Of a stretch of 64,000 bases of DNA, positions 42,523 to 53,828 are shown one piece after another. Numbering within the stretch: position 1 is the first letter of the stretch; every line of letters starts with the position of its first letter. The notes beneath the pieces were generated by a model that was not told the origin of the DNA, did not search any database, and was given only the letters and a program-made list of their open reading frames with translations. Made by a program: the position numbers and the translations under genes. Origin of the DNA: Glebionis coronaria (lineage: Eukaryota > Streptophyta > Magnoliopsida > Asterales > Asteraceae); contig CM046878.1 of the NCBI GenBank assembly GCA_025667525.1, positions 519,134,274-519,198,273 on the forward strand, given 5' to 3'.

Positions 42523-43069
42523 ATAGGGGTCACAATTTGTATCGGGTTCGGGTTAGCGGGTTCTGATATCAGGTTGACGGGTCAGAAAATCTTAACCCAA
42601 ACTTAACCCATTTAAATAATCGAGTCAGTTATGTCAACCCTAACCCATTTACGCATAACCCAAACCTAACCCATTTAACCCATATATATATTTGGGTTGA
42701 AATTAAATATGTTACATAGGTTGAATAGGTTAAACGAGTTTATATATTGATCCATTTAATAAGTTTTATATATAAAAGTATGGACATTAGATGTGTTAAA
42801 CATGTTAAATGTGTTTATGTTAGGTATGTTTAACCTAGTAAACACGTATGGTAAAATATTTATTATTTTTAATATAAGAAAAAAATCTTAAATGGGTTGT
42901 CGGGTCGACCTGCTTAATTTTTTTCCAACCCAAACCTAACCTGTTTAATAAATGGGTCAGATAGGCCGACCTAAACCTAACCTACGATTCAATATATTCA
43001 ACCTGAACCCGTTAATTTTCGTGTCGGTTTCAGATCGAATTTCGTGTCGGGTCTGAAATTGCCACCCCT
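42523..43069. mobile_element. hAT-type MITE (547 bp)
   Basis: The ends are ATAGGGGTCACAATTT and, reversed, AGGGGTGGCAATTT, typical of hAT terminal repeats. The flanks ACTCGTAT and AGTCGTAT form an 8-bp target duplication with one mismatch. The interior is rich in AACCCAAACCTAACCCATTTA-like motifs and has no transposase. Confidence 0.82.
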
Positions 43070-44607
43070 AGTCGTATCAAGTTGGCAATATATGTTTGTG
43101 TTGAATAAAGATCCTTGTTGTTATTAGATCACATGAATAGATTTTCAATTGTGTTATTCTATAGATTCATAAAATGATTAAATATTATTCATCTTACGGA
43201 CATACTGAGACCGGATCAAACTGTAAGTCATCAATTACATAATTTTATGAGCATAAAGAATAAAAGTTTTCAATAAAACGAGTATGATTTTATTAAATTA
43301 GTAAACAAATTAAAAAGATATATGGTTTTTGATGAGATAAGTTATTTTTTATCTTTATAATTTACATACTATAAGTATCAATTTTTTTTTCTAATTTAAT
43401 GATGATGATTACGCTAAAACTTTAAAAATAATACTAAATGATTATTCTGACTAAAATATCCAAAAGTTGTAAATATGACGAACGGGTTAAAATTATAAAT
43501 ACGACGAAATACGAGTTTATCACTATTGATATTCACCAGTAAAATCAGTAAAATATTACTAAATATAAACCAAATGAACAAGCTTATAACTATTTATTTT
43601 TTAACAATTTTTAACGACTTATTAAAAAATTATCTTTAATTTTAAATTCAAATACTTTTTAATTCATTTATTATTCTCATAATTTAATTTTACTATATTT
43701 TTTAAGATTTTATTTTTTTAATTCAATATTTATTTTAATATAATTATAATTTTTTTATTTTTTTTTTATTTTAGTGAATATTTATTTTAATTCAACTTGT
43801 TACCAATTTAACATTAATTTAATTATTAATCATCGAGTATTAATCACTGTATTACGTGTATATCATGCTAATTTATTTTAAAATAACTGAAATTTAAACG
43901 TCGTTTACACTAAAAGATAAATATCCATCGGCTTTTTTGTGAACGCTCTGGTCCACCTTTGGTCCTCCCATGATACTACTAGGATGGTACTTGGAAGAGA
44001 CGACAAAGAATATGAATTAAAAAAAATTAAATGACATACTATATATTAAAACTTGTAAGAATATGTGAAAATGACCCTAGCCACATGCAAAAATAATATT
44101 AATATCTTTCAATTTTGCGTGGCTTTTCACGAAGCAGACAACTAGTTTTGTACATATACAAATTCGGCGGGTCCTGGGGGGCCTTTAGGGCCTTTGAATG
44201 TTTGTTTGTGTGGTCAACTATAGAAAAAAAAATCGAATGGGTGAAAATGACATATGTATTGCTTGCTTAGACAATGGACAAAAGAAACTTTTATGTCTCA
44301 AAGAGAAATAATTTTATACAGTAGTACCACAACACATGTTTTAACATTAGGCTAGGGAGTGAAAGGAAAAAAACTTATCATCATTTTAATTTCGCATTAA
44401 CTTTTTTTTTCTTCTTACTAATTTACGAAAAAATTACATTTTAAAGGTATTAAAGATAAAAAAAAACTCATCTTCATCTCATATTTCCACTATCACTTTA
44501 TTTTTTATTCATAAATTAAAACTTTTATTTCATGAAAAAAAATAAGATACACGAGTAAATAAAAACTTAAACGTAAAAATTTAAAACGATACACACGTAA
44601 TAAAAAA
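43070..44607. other. AT-rich intergenic DNA
   Basis: No gene recognised in 1.5 kb of very AT-rich sequence. The far end may contain the 3' region of the Harbinger-like gene that follows on the minus strand. Confidence 0.6.
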
Positions 44608-45970
44608 CTAAAAATCCAAATTCCATCGATCTCCGATATTCGCCCTAAGTTGTTCATGGCATGCCCATGCTTGTCCTTTGAAGTTATCGTATGGAGCCAT
44701 ATATAATGCTAAGTCTTCACGTTTTGCTCGGAGTTGTTCCATTCTCTGACGCTCAGCGTCAAGTTCCAGTTGTCGAGCATGATTTGCCAACTCAAATTTA
44801 CGACATTCCAACTCTTTTTTCTTCATGTCCAAAATTGTTAGGCGTTCGTCTTTGCATGCATTTACCATCTCGGTTACTATCAACCTAGAAAACTCGTCTT
44901 CCTAGGACGCAGTTGACGAACGCGATGATTGACCCTTTTTCTTCCTCGCAGCAACAACTTTGGCTTTATCCCTGCTGATTGGTCGTTGAACCTCACTGTC
45001 GCCAATACTTTGAAAAGAACTATCATCCCCAGAATCTGATGTCTTAGACCTCTTGCTGTTTTGGCTTTCTTCATCATCACTTACGCTCTACCTGCGAAGC
45101 TCACCCCCCATAAATTTCTGACTACTTTTTAAAATTTCCCAATAATGACGAGACCTAAAGTTCGACCTATACTAATTTGATAATCATCACATGCTCTATT
45201 AATGTACGCCTCGTCGTCGGCTCCACTCACGACTCCCATTCGCATCAAGTTGCAGTACACTCCAACAAACTTACAGACATAAGGGCGTATCAGCTTCCAT
45301 TTTCCATTCATGCTATCATACGTTCTTTTATCGAGCTCCCCTACTTTGCTCTTTAAGTAACGCAAAATCTCAGCCCAAAACCCACGCTATTCCTATCATT
45401 ACCGTTCGCGTTATTTTCATAAACAGAAACCCAACCGTTACTCAACTGAATTTCTTCAAAGTGTGTCCATGCATTCTGACGACTTTGGTTCTGATATGGT
45501 TGGGATTGGCGTCCTCTACTCGCCCTCGAATTTGGTGGGACTGGCCGAAACTTCAACCGTGTGTTCCGTCTCTTCTTGACTCCCTTGAAAAGATCCTGAA
45601 AAATAAGGCATATACAAGTCTTCAGTTGGGAAGGCGGGTATGGGAGAGGCGGGTAAGTCGACATGTGGTTGTGATGACGAACAACCAACATAGTTAGTAA
45701 AAGGGTATGATGTTTGTGAACAAATATCTTGAAATTCGGGTGTTTGGGAGTATTGGGTAAAATATAAGGGTTTGAGATATGGTACGTTCGGGTATGATTA
45801 CGACATCGATGCCGGCATGGGGTTCTGGTACGGTTGGTTTTGGTATGGTTGGTTAAAATATGGGTTAGGTTGTTGATATCGTTGGTTCGGTGACGAGTTG
45901 TTAAGATCGAAGGTTTCGATAGGCGTCGGTGAAGAGGCGGTGGTGTTTGTGGAGTTTGGCGGCCGAACAT
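44608..45970 (-). pseudogene. Harbinger-associated Myb/trihelix-like protein, frameshifted
   Basis: This is the DNA-binding partner protein of plant PIF/Harbinger transposons, often mislabelled 'glutathione S-transferase T3-like'. In order on the minus strand: an Asn/Gln/Pro-rich N-terminus; a Myb-like region (WTHFEEIQLSNGWVSV, then YENNANGNDRNSVGF) ending at 45353; RRTYDS-type DKRTYDSMNGKWKLIRPYV (45365-45129); a nuclear linker; and the NAM-associated C-terminal helix ECRKFELANHARQLELDAER to 44608. At least three frame changes or stops break it. No Harbinger transposase is visible in the window. Confidence 0.82.
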
Positions 45971-46084
45971 TTTTGGTAATTAATTGATGGGAGAAGTGTA
46001 TAAATTTTAGAAGAAGATATGAAAAAGATGGTTGTGAAATGCGGGTTTTATAGTAAAAAGAGGTTTGATATTTTTTAATAAAAT

Positions 46085-46089
46085 GTAAC
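46085..46089. repeat. Target site duplication of element C, left (GTAAC)
   Basis: An exact match to 55294-55298. It abuts an LTR that has lost about seven bases of its end (TCTAGAAGG where the other LTR begins TGTAGAAACTAGAAGG). Confidence 0.9.
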
Positions 46090-47541
46090 TCTAGAAGGAG
46101 GGGTTGAATAGTTTCTATAATTAAGGTCCTAATAAAAATTATGTTGGTCCGAAATTACCTTTTACTTGAAAAATAGTTTCATAGTTCTTAAGTCAATTTT
46201 CAAACCATTTACTATATCTAGTGATTATAGAAATGCAATGTATGAATGTAAATATGAATAAGTAAAAAGTAAGGAAAGAAGCAATCTAAGGTAAGACACC
46301 AAGATTTATAATGGTTCAGCAACGAAGCTCTCTCTTCGTTCCTACTCTACTCTCGAGTACACCTTACTCGAGATTTCCTGTATATCCACAAGCTTCCTTC
46401 TTGGCGAAGAAAACCTTACAATGTCGCTTACAATGTTTCCCGACACTAAGCTAAATGTCGGAACCTAATCTTAGCTAGGACCAATCTACGTCGCCCATCT
46501 TCTTTTCCGACACAAGGCTAGATGTCGAGTCCTAATCCAAATCTAAAACCAATCTTCACAAATCTTCACTTTCAAGTTTAGTGAGAACTCACAAGACACA
46601 TACACATAATCACATCACTTTGTAGTTTAGTGAGAACTAACACACAAGACTCATTACAACACAAGACACATCAAAGTATACACATATAACTTGGATCAAC
46701 ACAATACTAATCCAAGTATACACATATACATTGGATTTACACAAGACTAATCCAAGTATACACAAATACTTGGATCTACACAAGACTCAAATAAACAAAG
46801 TGATAAACATGACTAGATCTAAGAAATGATGATCTTCATTAAGGCTTCTTCTTTTATCATGTCACAAATGTATGAGTGATCTTCTCTTTGGACAAGTAAA
46901 GAAGGGAATCAAAAGGATAATCATAAGTAGAGATACTTAACAAATCAAGTGATCATTTACTAATGATTGGAAACATAGAAAGAAGATAAGAAGCATAAAA
47001 CTGTCCAAAAAGGTTCATTGAAAAATAAAAATATGATCCACTATTTATAGGAGACAAAGAGTAATGACTTTCTATGTGTGGCTCATTAAATGGGTTGGCG
47101 GCTCAATACTGATATTGAGCCGCAAGCACCTATACTGAGCCACGGGCTCTAGAGTCCGCTCCTCTTTGTCCTTTGGCGGGGAAATCCCATCTGGTGAAGT
47201 TTATACCTTAATGGTATATTCTTAGGCCATTTGGAATATGCCAAATTCAAATTTTCATTTTCTACTTTAATAAAACATTTTCTTAAAAGTAAAGTTTATT
47301 AAAATATTTTGTCACATTTATATAAATGTGAGTTTTGAGATTTATCACTTTCTATGATCACTAAACATGTATAAGATATGTTTGTGTAAGACATAAATGG
47401 TTATTACCTTGATGATAGTTTTTGTTGAATAATTCGTCTTTCGGTTATCTTTGACGATAAATGTTTTTACACTTTGTCGTGATCAAAACTAAGAACGATT
47501 AGTTATTACAAATAATGTTTTTAGGCATTGGTTGCATTAAA
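46090..47541 (-). mobile_element. 3' LTR of element C
   Basis: The inner edge reads TAATGCAACC on the minus strand after an AGAGGAGAT polypurine tract. A palindromic cassette (47077-47150) lies about 26 bp upstream of a minus-strand CTATAAATAG box (47051-47043). The outer end lacks about seven bases. Confidence 0.9.
47077..47150 (-). repeat. Palindromic cassette C-LTR3
   Basis: In + order: GGCTCATTAAATGGG, GCGGCTCAATACTGATATTG, AGCCGC and TACTGAGCCACGGGC. It is the same half-site layout as in element B but with CTCA(A/T)TA in place of TACCTTA. Confidence 0.82.
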
Positions 47542-48224
47542 ATCTCCTCTTTTTTTATTACGACAAACCATAAACTCATTTATGTAGAAACAAAAGTTTT
47601 CTAATTATTAACGAGCTTATCACTATCATTTCTCCCCCTTTTGTCGAAGAAAAAGGTAGCACATGTCTTTGAATAATAGAAGAATCGACTTTTCTAGTAG
47701 CTCCTCCTTGGTGCTTACTCCTCCTAGCTTGGGGCACCAAGTGATCGAGATATGGTGGCAAGATATATACAAAGGTTAGTATGTAGAAAAGAAACACCAA
47801 TATAAATGCAATAGTTACTACCCACTAAATAACTTGAGAGAGTGAAAGAATAAGAAATCACAAATTATAGAGTGAGTATTTGCTAAGTATATCCAAGGAG
47901 AGTAATTTGTATCAATTCACAATTGTTGGAATAAAGGTAAAAAAAATCCAACAATAATGTTAAAGGGTTAAAAGCATAGAATTTTTTGAATCACCTAAGA
48001 AAATTCAAGGTTTACCAATATCTACTCTCGGCAATATGTATGATAAAAGAATTAGCAAAACAAGCAATAACACGCATACCAATCATATTAGAATAAATAT
48101 GAGAAAACATAACAAGAGATTCATATTTGAAAATATGAATACAAAAGCAAGATAAGATAAAATAAAACAACATAAGCATAACAACTATTCTAGTAGAAGT
48201 AGTCCTCCAAGATTGCTTAAGTTT
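47542..48224 (-). other. Polypurine-tract region of element C
   Basis: No gene. The primer tract AGAGGAGATT abuts the LTR. Further purine tracts (AAAAGGGGGAGAAA near 47630-47643, and AGGAGGAGTAAGCACCAAGG near 47700-47725) parallel the 27102-27127 tracts of element B, including the AGTAAGCACCAAGG spacer. Confidence 0.8.
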
Positions 48225-48732
48225 TTATTTTTGACTCAAACGATTAGAACACAAAGTGTGTTTTAACCGGCAAAAATAAGACGAATGTGCATCTTCCGGA
48301 GATTTGCTCAAGGGAACAAATACTCGAAGAGGATGTCGAGTGAGGAGAAATTCAAGAAAATTTAATTTCTCATACACATGAGAAAGTTCAATTTGTTGAA
48401 ATCTATAACAAGCACATGAACTTAGTGAGGTTAGGGAAAGAAGAAAGGTCATTTAGTTGAGATGTGTTGAAAGGTTTAGGTGGTGGCAGAAGAGCTTCTC
48501 TTTCTCTGGTAATTGGATTGATTGAGTAAGACTCATTCTAATACTCAATTGGAGAGAAAATAGAAGTCTTGCATGGTTTGGAAGAAGAAGGTTCATAGTG
48601 ATCCTTGTTCTTCTTGATGCAAACGGGTTTTACCGAAAATTTCGATTTCTTCGAAAGCTTAGAAGAAGAAGCTTTAGGTTGAGAAGGTTGTGACAAAGAA
48701 ATGTCAATGTTAAGTTTAGAAGAAGAAGACAT
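48225..48732 (-). pseudogene. Small Ser/Lys-rich post-pol-type protein of element C (copy 1)
   Basis: ATG at 48732, opening MSSSSKLNIDISLSQPSQP, 36 bp downstream of a TTTAAATCC box. It stops at 48538 after a Ser/Lys-rich 64 residues. A second frame (from about 48450) carries CACYRFQQIELSHVYEKL, the helix shared with the 26471 ORF of element B. A frameshift lies between. The shared helix and the matching upstream cassette show both ORFs descend from one module. Function unknown. Confidence 0.6.
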
Positions 48733-48913
48733 TGTGAGAGATGAGAAGAGAATTCCCAAAACAAGAGGATTTAAAGAAAATAGACAAGGCAAAGAATAGA
48801 AAGAAAACCAAAAGGTTTCAAGGAATGTTTAGCTCAAATTGGAAAACAAAGAATCTTGAAAAAAAATTTGGTCAAAGGAGAAAGACCAAAAATGAATAAA
48901 AAATGGCTACCTG

Positions 48914-48992
48914 CCTGCGGTTCAATAAATGAGGCTGCGGCTCATTATTGATAATGATCCACGGCTTACTTATTGAGTCGCCCACAAGGGAC
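48914..48992 (-). repeat. Palindromic cassette C2
   Basis: In + order: TGCGGTTCAATAAATGAG, TGCGGCTCATTATTG, ATAATGATCCACGG and TTATTGAGTCGCCC. It lies about 180 bp before the ATG at 48732 in the element sense. Confidence 0.85.
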
Positions 48993-49413
48993 GTCAAAAT
49001 CCATTTTTTTGAAAGTTTGACAAAAGACAAGACTTTTTCAAAGTTTAGAAAATCTTGAATTTTTACCTCTATTATACTAGGTTTGGCTATGGTTGCATAA
49101 AGAGCAACATACTCACAAGAGTATCTTGACAAAGGGTGACAAAATATCTATACAACATTTTGATCAAGTTTTAGAAAGTGGCAATAGATTTAGGTTCAAT
49201 TTTAATTCAAACTAGAGTTGATTAGTGTGAGTACAAATAAGTTAAAACACACAAAAGCTAAACCCATAGATCATCTTCATGAAAAATCACGAAGGAAAAT
49301 AAAGTACAAGAAAATAAATACAACTAACTAAACAAAATCTAGCTATTTTTAGTGTTGGTTAAGTAATCTTTTTAGGCTTGAATTCTTGAAAAGATATTTA
49401 AAAAAAATCATCA

Positions 49414-49950
49414 TCATCTCTTAGGAGGAGGAGGATTGGTAAACAAAGTTATCAAGAAATCTTGCAACCTTGCATGAAGCCCAAAGAAATATGAATCACC
49501 CATGAAGTTTAAGATAAGAACACCAAAGATTAGAGTGTTTGGAGGAGGAAGAGGAGGAGGCATGGTGTCCAAAGGTGAAATGGGCGAAATAGGTGAAGGC
49601 TTAACAAAGTCATCCTCAAGGGGGGATGCTTTGGAGGGGTATGGGATTCTCAACCAAGAGAGGACTTGGAGAGAAGGGTGAAGACAACTCATTAATCCTA
49701 TATTGGAATGAAGAAGAGATAGAACCATTAGAATGGTTAGTACCATCAGTTGAGCTTGTCTTGCATAGTGCAAGAGGTGGTGAAGGTGATGAAGAAATGA
49801 GAATTGGATAAGCCCCATTCTTAGGCGTAAGAAAAGATGAAGAACCTTGCTTAGGTATCTTAATCCTTATCTTAAGGCTATTTTTTATGGAGGAATTTTT
49901 GGAAGAGTTTGAGGATCTAGTGGAGACGATGGTTATGCGTTTAAGGTTTA
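49414..49950 (-). pseudogene. Small Ser/Pro-rich protein of element C (copy 2)
   Basis: A frame from about 49945 reads TIVSTRSSNSSKNSS and later a Ser/Pro-rich stretch. It meets a stop near 49625, and the C-terminal part (PLPPPNTLIFGVLILNFMGD to FTNPPPPKR at 49414) is in another frame. The layout, Ser/Lys start, Pro-rich middle and C-terminal helix, resembles copy 1. A cassette and TTTAAACCC box also lie upstream, so this looks like a tandem duplicate of the module. No ATG survives at the expected place. Confidence 0.5.
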
Positions 49951-50170
49951 GAAAAAGATTAGAGGATGTGAAGAATAAGAAGAACCGTGAATGGTTTAAG
50001 AAGAGAAGAGGATGATCCAGAGAGGTAATGGGTTTAAATTTTTTTTGGTGAATAATGAAAATTGCTAAGCTTGATTGGGAAAAAGCTGATGTTTCGCAAA
50101 AGTTTTATCCACGTTTAAAAAGATTTAGAGAAAACAATGTAAAGCAAAGATTTTGTCGAAAATCCAACAT

Positions 50171-50237
50171 TAGGCTCAATAAACATAGTCGCGACTCATT
50201 ATTGATAATGAACCGCCCACAATTATTGATCCGCGGG
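50171..50237 (-). repeat. Palindromic cassette C3
   Basis: In + order: AGGCTCAATAAACATAG, GCGACTCATTATTG, ATAATGAACCGCCC and TTATTGATCCGCGGGC. A TTTAAACCC box (minus strand, about 50041-50031) follows in the element sense. Confidence 0.85.
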
Positions 50238-50525
50238 CAAAGCATTCAAAAAAATGTCACTTTGAGCATTTTTCAAAAGCCTAGATTTTAAACACTAATT
50301 TATCAAGCCAAAATAGATTACCAACCAAAATCTAAATAGCTAACTAACACATAATCATGTAAATTGAAAGTTCAATCACATGAATCATAGTTAGGATTCA
50401 AATGCTAATCAATCCAAACAATTAAGTATTATTATTATACATCAAATTCTAAGAAAAAAAATGTCTAATGCAATAAAATGTTCAACATGAGAACAAATGT
50501 GTTCATCTAAGACATCCAAATGGCT

Positions 50526-51728
50526 TCACTTTTTCTTGCCAAACTTCCTCATCTTCCCCATGGCTTTGAAAGCTCCCCTTATTTCAACATTATGATCGTG
50601 CAACTCTCCACGGGGACGAAGGTTGGAACGGTAAACATCCTCAAGATTAAAATTTGGAGGAAGTTGACTCGATGAAAGAGAAGGAGGGTGATGAATTTGG
50701 TTTAACCCATCCATGAAAGTGTTTAAACACGGGGTGGAGCCACTCAGGGAACCAACATTGGTACTAGTTCCAACATAATTACCATCACTTGATGAAGAGG
50801 AATTTTCCTCATTGTCGGATGGATCCCATTGATCACCTCTACGCCTATCTCAGTTAATCCTAACCTTTCATGGACGATCCTTTTGAATAGGATACATCAC
50901 ACGATTGACGTGCAAATATTCGGAGAGACAAAGTTGGGGGTAGTCACGATCAACCCTTTTAAAAAGGTGAGTGAGGAGCGTGGCATAAGGAAGGTTTGTA
51001 TTTGGCTTGGTGAGCACGTAATGGATTCGTCGAGCGATAAGGTACGCGAGATTGTACTTGATGGAATGACATATACAAAACATCATATGTGCCATACACG
51101 TGGGAACATGATCCCGGTTTCTATCTGACAAAACGCGTTCTTCCTAATTATGTCTACCCAAGAGACTATACATGGATTAAGGCCGCTTACGAGTATCTCA
51201 GAAGGAGACAACACACGTCTCTTAGAGTGGATACTACGTACAACGGGTCCATTACGGAGTTGAGTGATAGTGTTGAGGATGAAGTCTAGTTCGGCCATAG
51301 GAGTATTATATGGAGGATCATCAACACACATTTCCAAGGAATAAATCTTCCATGCATCCGTGAATCTACGTTGACCTTCATAAGATACTCGAGGTGCCTT
51401 ACCAAACTCCTCGAGAGAGTAGCTAATGGTTTGACCACGAATGGAAAAATTAACAAACATTCCATAATCATTAGTATAAATGGAATATGTGCTAAAGAAC
51501 TCTAAGAAGAATTGAGGATAGATTACCTCATTGATGTTTAGAATTCTTAAACATCATTTGAGTGTAGTTATACCCTTCAATGTCCCCATAGAAAACCCGA
51601 CCCTCGTGAAAGTAACGGGATTGAAGTAAACGAATGGTGTTTGAGAGGTGTTTGGATTCACAAGACTCAGCAAGGTTAGACATATAACGATGGGTCTTTT
51701 GGTGGTCATTTTGATATTCCGAAGACAT
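50526..51728 (-). pseudogene. 'Putative plant transposon protein'-like ORF of element C
   Basis: ATG at 51728 (MSSEYQNDHQKTHRYMSN). Segments in changing frames read SIRGQTISYSLEEFGKAPRV, the region near SPSEILVSGLNPCIVSWVDI, then MMFCICHSIKYNLAYLIA and NLPYATLLTHLFKR. The end KAMGKMRKFGKKK is at 50526. This order resembles the family InterPro names 'putative plant transposon protein' (from memory), common in non-autonomous plant LTR elements. At least two frameshifts break it. Its role may be Gag-like, but that is not shown. Confidence 0.6.
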
Positions 51729-52421
51729 AGTTTAGTACCTATATTAAACCAAAAATAGTTCCACAACCACTCTATGTTACATAAAGATTAGTAACAATCA
51801 AAACCACATGAATGTGTTTAATCAATTTCTTGACTAACCAAAGGATGATTCTTATCATTATTATGTTCACAATGTACTAAATTCATTTTAGACGAATGCA
51901 TATGAACTATGCGAATCAACCATGAATTTGAACATTGGTTTTCAAAATTCGTTTTTAGGTAAGCATTAACAATGCAATTACTAATGTGTTCAAGGGTTCA
52001 TATCAATTCAATCACTAAATCAAATAACTTTGATTAAAATTCGGATTTGTTCTATTAGTGGGTTTAGTGAAATCACAAGGAATATGAACCTAGAAGGATC
52101 ATAACACTAAAAATATGGATACCCACATTTCTAATTTGGTTCTAATTCAATTTAATTTCAAAAATCCCTAATTATGAAATTAAGAGCCCTAGAACAAATT
52201 ATTTGTAATTAAATGAAGATACTTACAATTAATTGATGCTAGATGAAGGATGGAATAAACCTTTGTATTGGAACCAATTAATTTGAGTGATTTGGAAGGT
52301 TTTGAAAGTTGTTAATGGTGGTTTTGTTTGTCTCTTTGTCGCACCAACATAAAATAGGAAGAAGATGTTTTTTGAAAAAGTGTAAAATGATAAAACCAAC
52401 ATTATTTTAAGCTTAGTGGGG

Positions 52422-52480
52422 TGCGGCTCATTATCGATAATGAACCGCTTATTACAACCGCGCTATTTAATGAGTCGTGG
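52422..52480 (-). repeat. Palindromic cassette C4
   Basis: GCGGCTCATTATCGATAATG followed by AACCGC is a near-perfect 26-bp palindrome, then TTATTACAACCGCGC and TTTAATGAGTCG. It lies about 0.7 kb before the 51728 ATG in the element sense. Confidence 0.88.
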
Positions 52481-53814
52481 ACAGAACATGTGTTTTGTCC
52501 GTGAAAACGAAAGAAATTTTTCAAAACAAGTTTTTCTAAAATACTTGAAACATATATTCAGCATTTTGAAAATTATTGGACCACTTCAAGACTAGGTTAT
52601 AATGCCAATGAAGGATTACGAGTGGAATCGGTACCGAAAAAGACCGAATTAGACCGAAATGAAGAAACGACTACTCGTAAACAAAAAGAGAGAAGAGATA
52701 AACCAAGAGGAGTGATCAAAGCCAAGTATCAATGCTCAAGAGATGAATGACAATCTTCAAGTTGTGGAAACGAATAGCTTGTGTCATATATAGTGGTTTG
52801 AGACGTGCCTTTCCGGCGTAAGATGAAACGACTTTAGAAATGAACCATGACAAACTATTTTTGTTATGTAGAGTAAGAACACTTACTAACAAATGTCTTA
52901 AACGTTTAAAAAATAAGCAAGGGTATAGATTCACTTTCCCTCCCATGTGATCGGACAAATATCATTGTTAAGGGTTACAATGACAATATCCATGAAATAT
53001 TTCAATTCCAAATGTGTAGTATCCTAACTACAACATTGATGTAGTTTGGTATCTCAAATGATTAATCAACCAACTTAGAGATGAGTTCAATTACACATGC
53101 TACACATGATATAAGGCCTACTAACCATATTAAGTTGCAAACTATATAAATCATGTTTGATACTTTAAGCTACTACTAACTCACTCACTCTACAACTCCT
53201 ATGTGAGTCAAGTATCCAAGACCATGAAGGTTTGAGAGGGTGAAAGAATAGAATCACGTACCATAAATAGATGTCAAATAAATGATTCCAAGAGCAATTA
53301 CATAGTCAAGTAATGATAAAAAGAATGATCAAAGGGCGTGTGAAAGGACAAAAACGTACCTTAGCCGTAAAGTGCATCCCAAGTCTTCTATGGACTAATG
53401 CAACACCCGAGCTTGACCAAAGTGCATACTAAGTCTTCAAGGACTAGTATCGCATCCACCATTCTTGATATCATCATCCCATGACGTTGGAGATCAAAAG
53501 GAGACAAGTCATCAACAAGTGTAAGTTACTAAATCAATAACCAAATTAATGATTAGCTTTCATGAGTACCTACACAAAGAAAGATACAAACTAGTAGATA
53601 CATTTCAAGAGCAAATCTAAAATTTATAAAAGCTAATAAAAAGATCATAATCAAGATGAGTTGATATAGCAATAATTATAAGATTTGTTTTTAGAGAAAA
53701 AATAGTTTTGAACATAAAGAAACTTTAGAGCAACCAACATTTCAGATTAGTAGAGACAATAGATCGATCTAAGCTTTAAAGCACAATTTACTTCAAAGAT
53801 CTTGTGTAACCATC
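52481..53814 (-). other. 5' leader of element C
   Basis: No gene recognised between the primer site and cassette C4 in 1.3 kb of AT-rich sequence. Small ORFs here have no recognisable features. Confidence 0.65.
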
Positions 53815-53826
53815 GCTCTGATACCA
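53815..53826 (-). other. Primer binding site of element C
   Basis: TGGTATCAGAGC on the minus strand, two bases inside the 5' LTR; a perfect initiator-Met match. Confidence 0.95.
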
Positions 53827-53828
53827 AG

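Noticed and set aside
42590..42700. Interstitial telomere repeat
   Set aside because: The motifs are irregular and lie inside a MITE with terminal repeats and target duplication.
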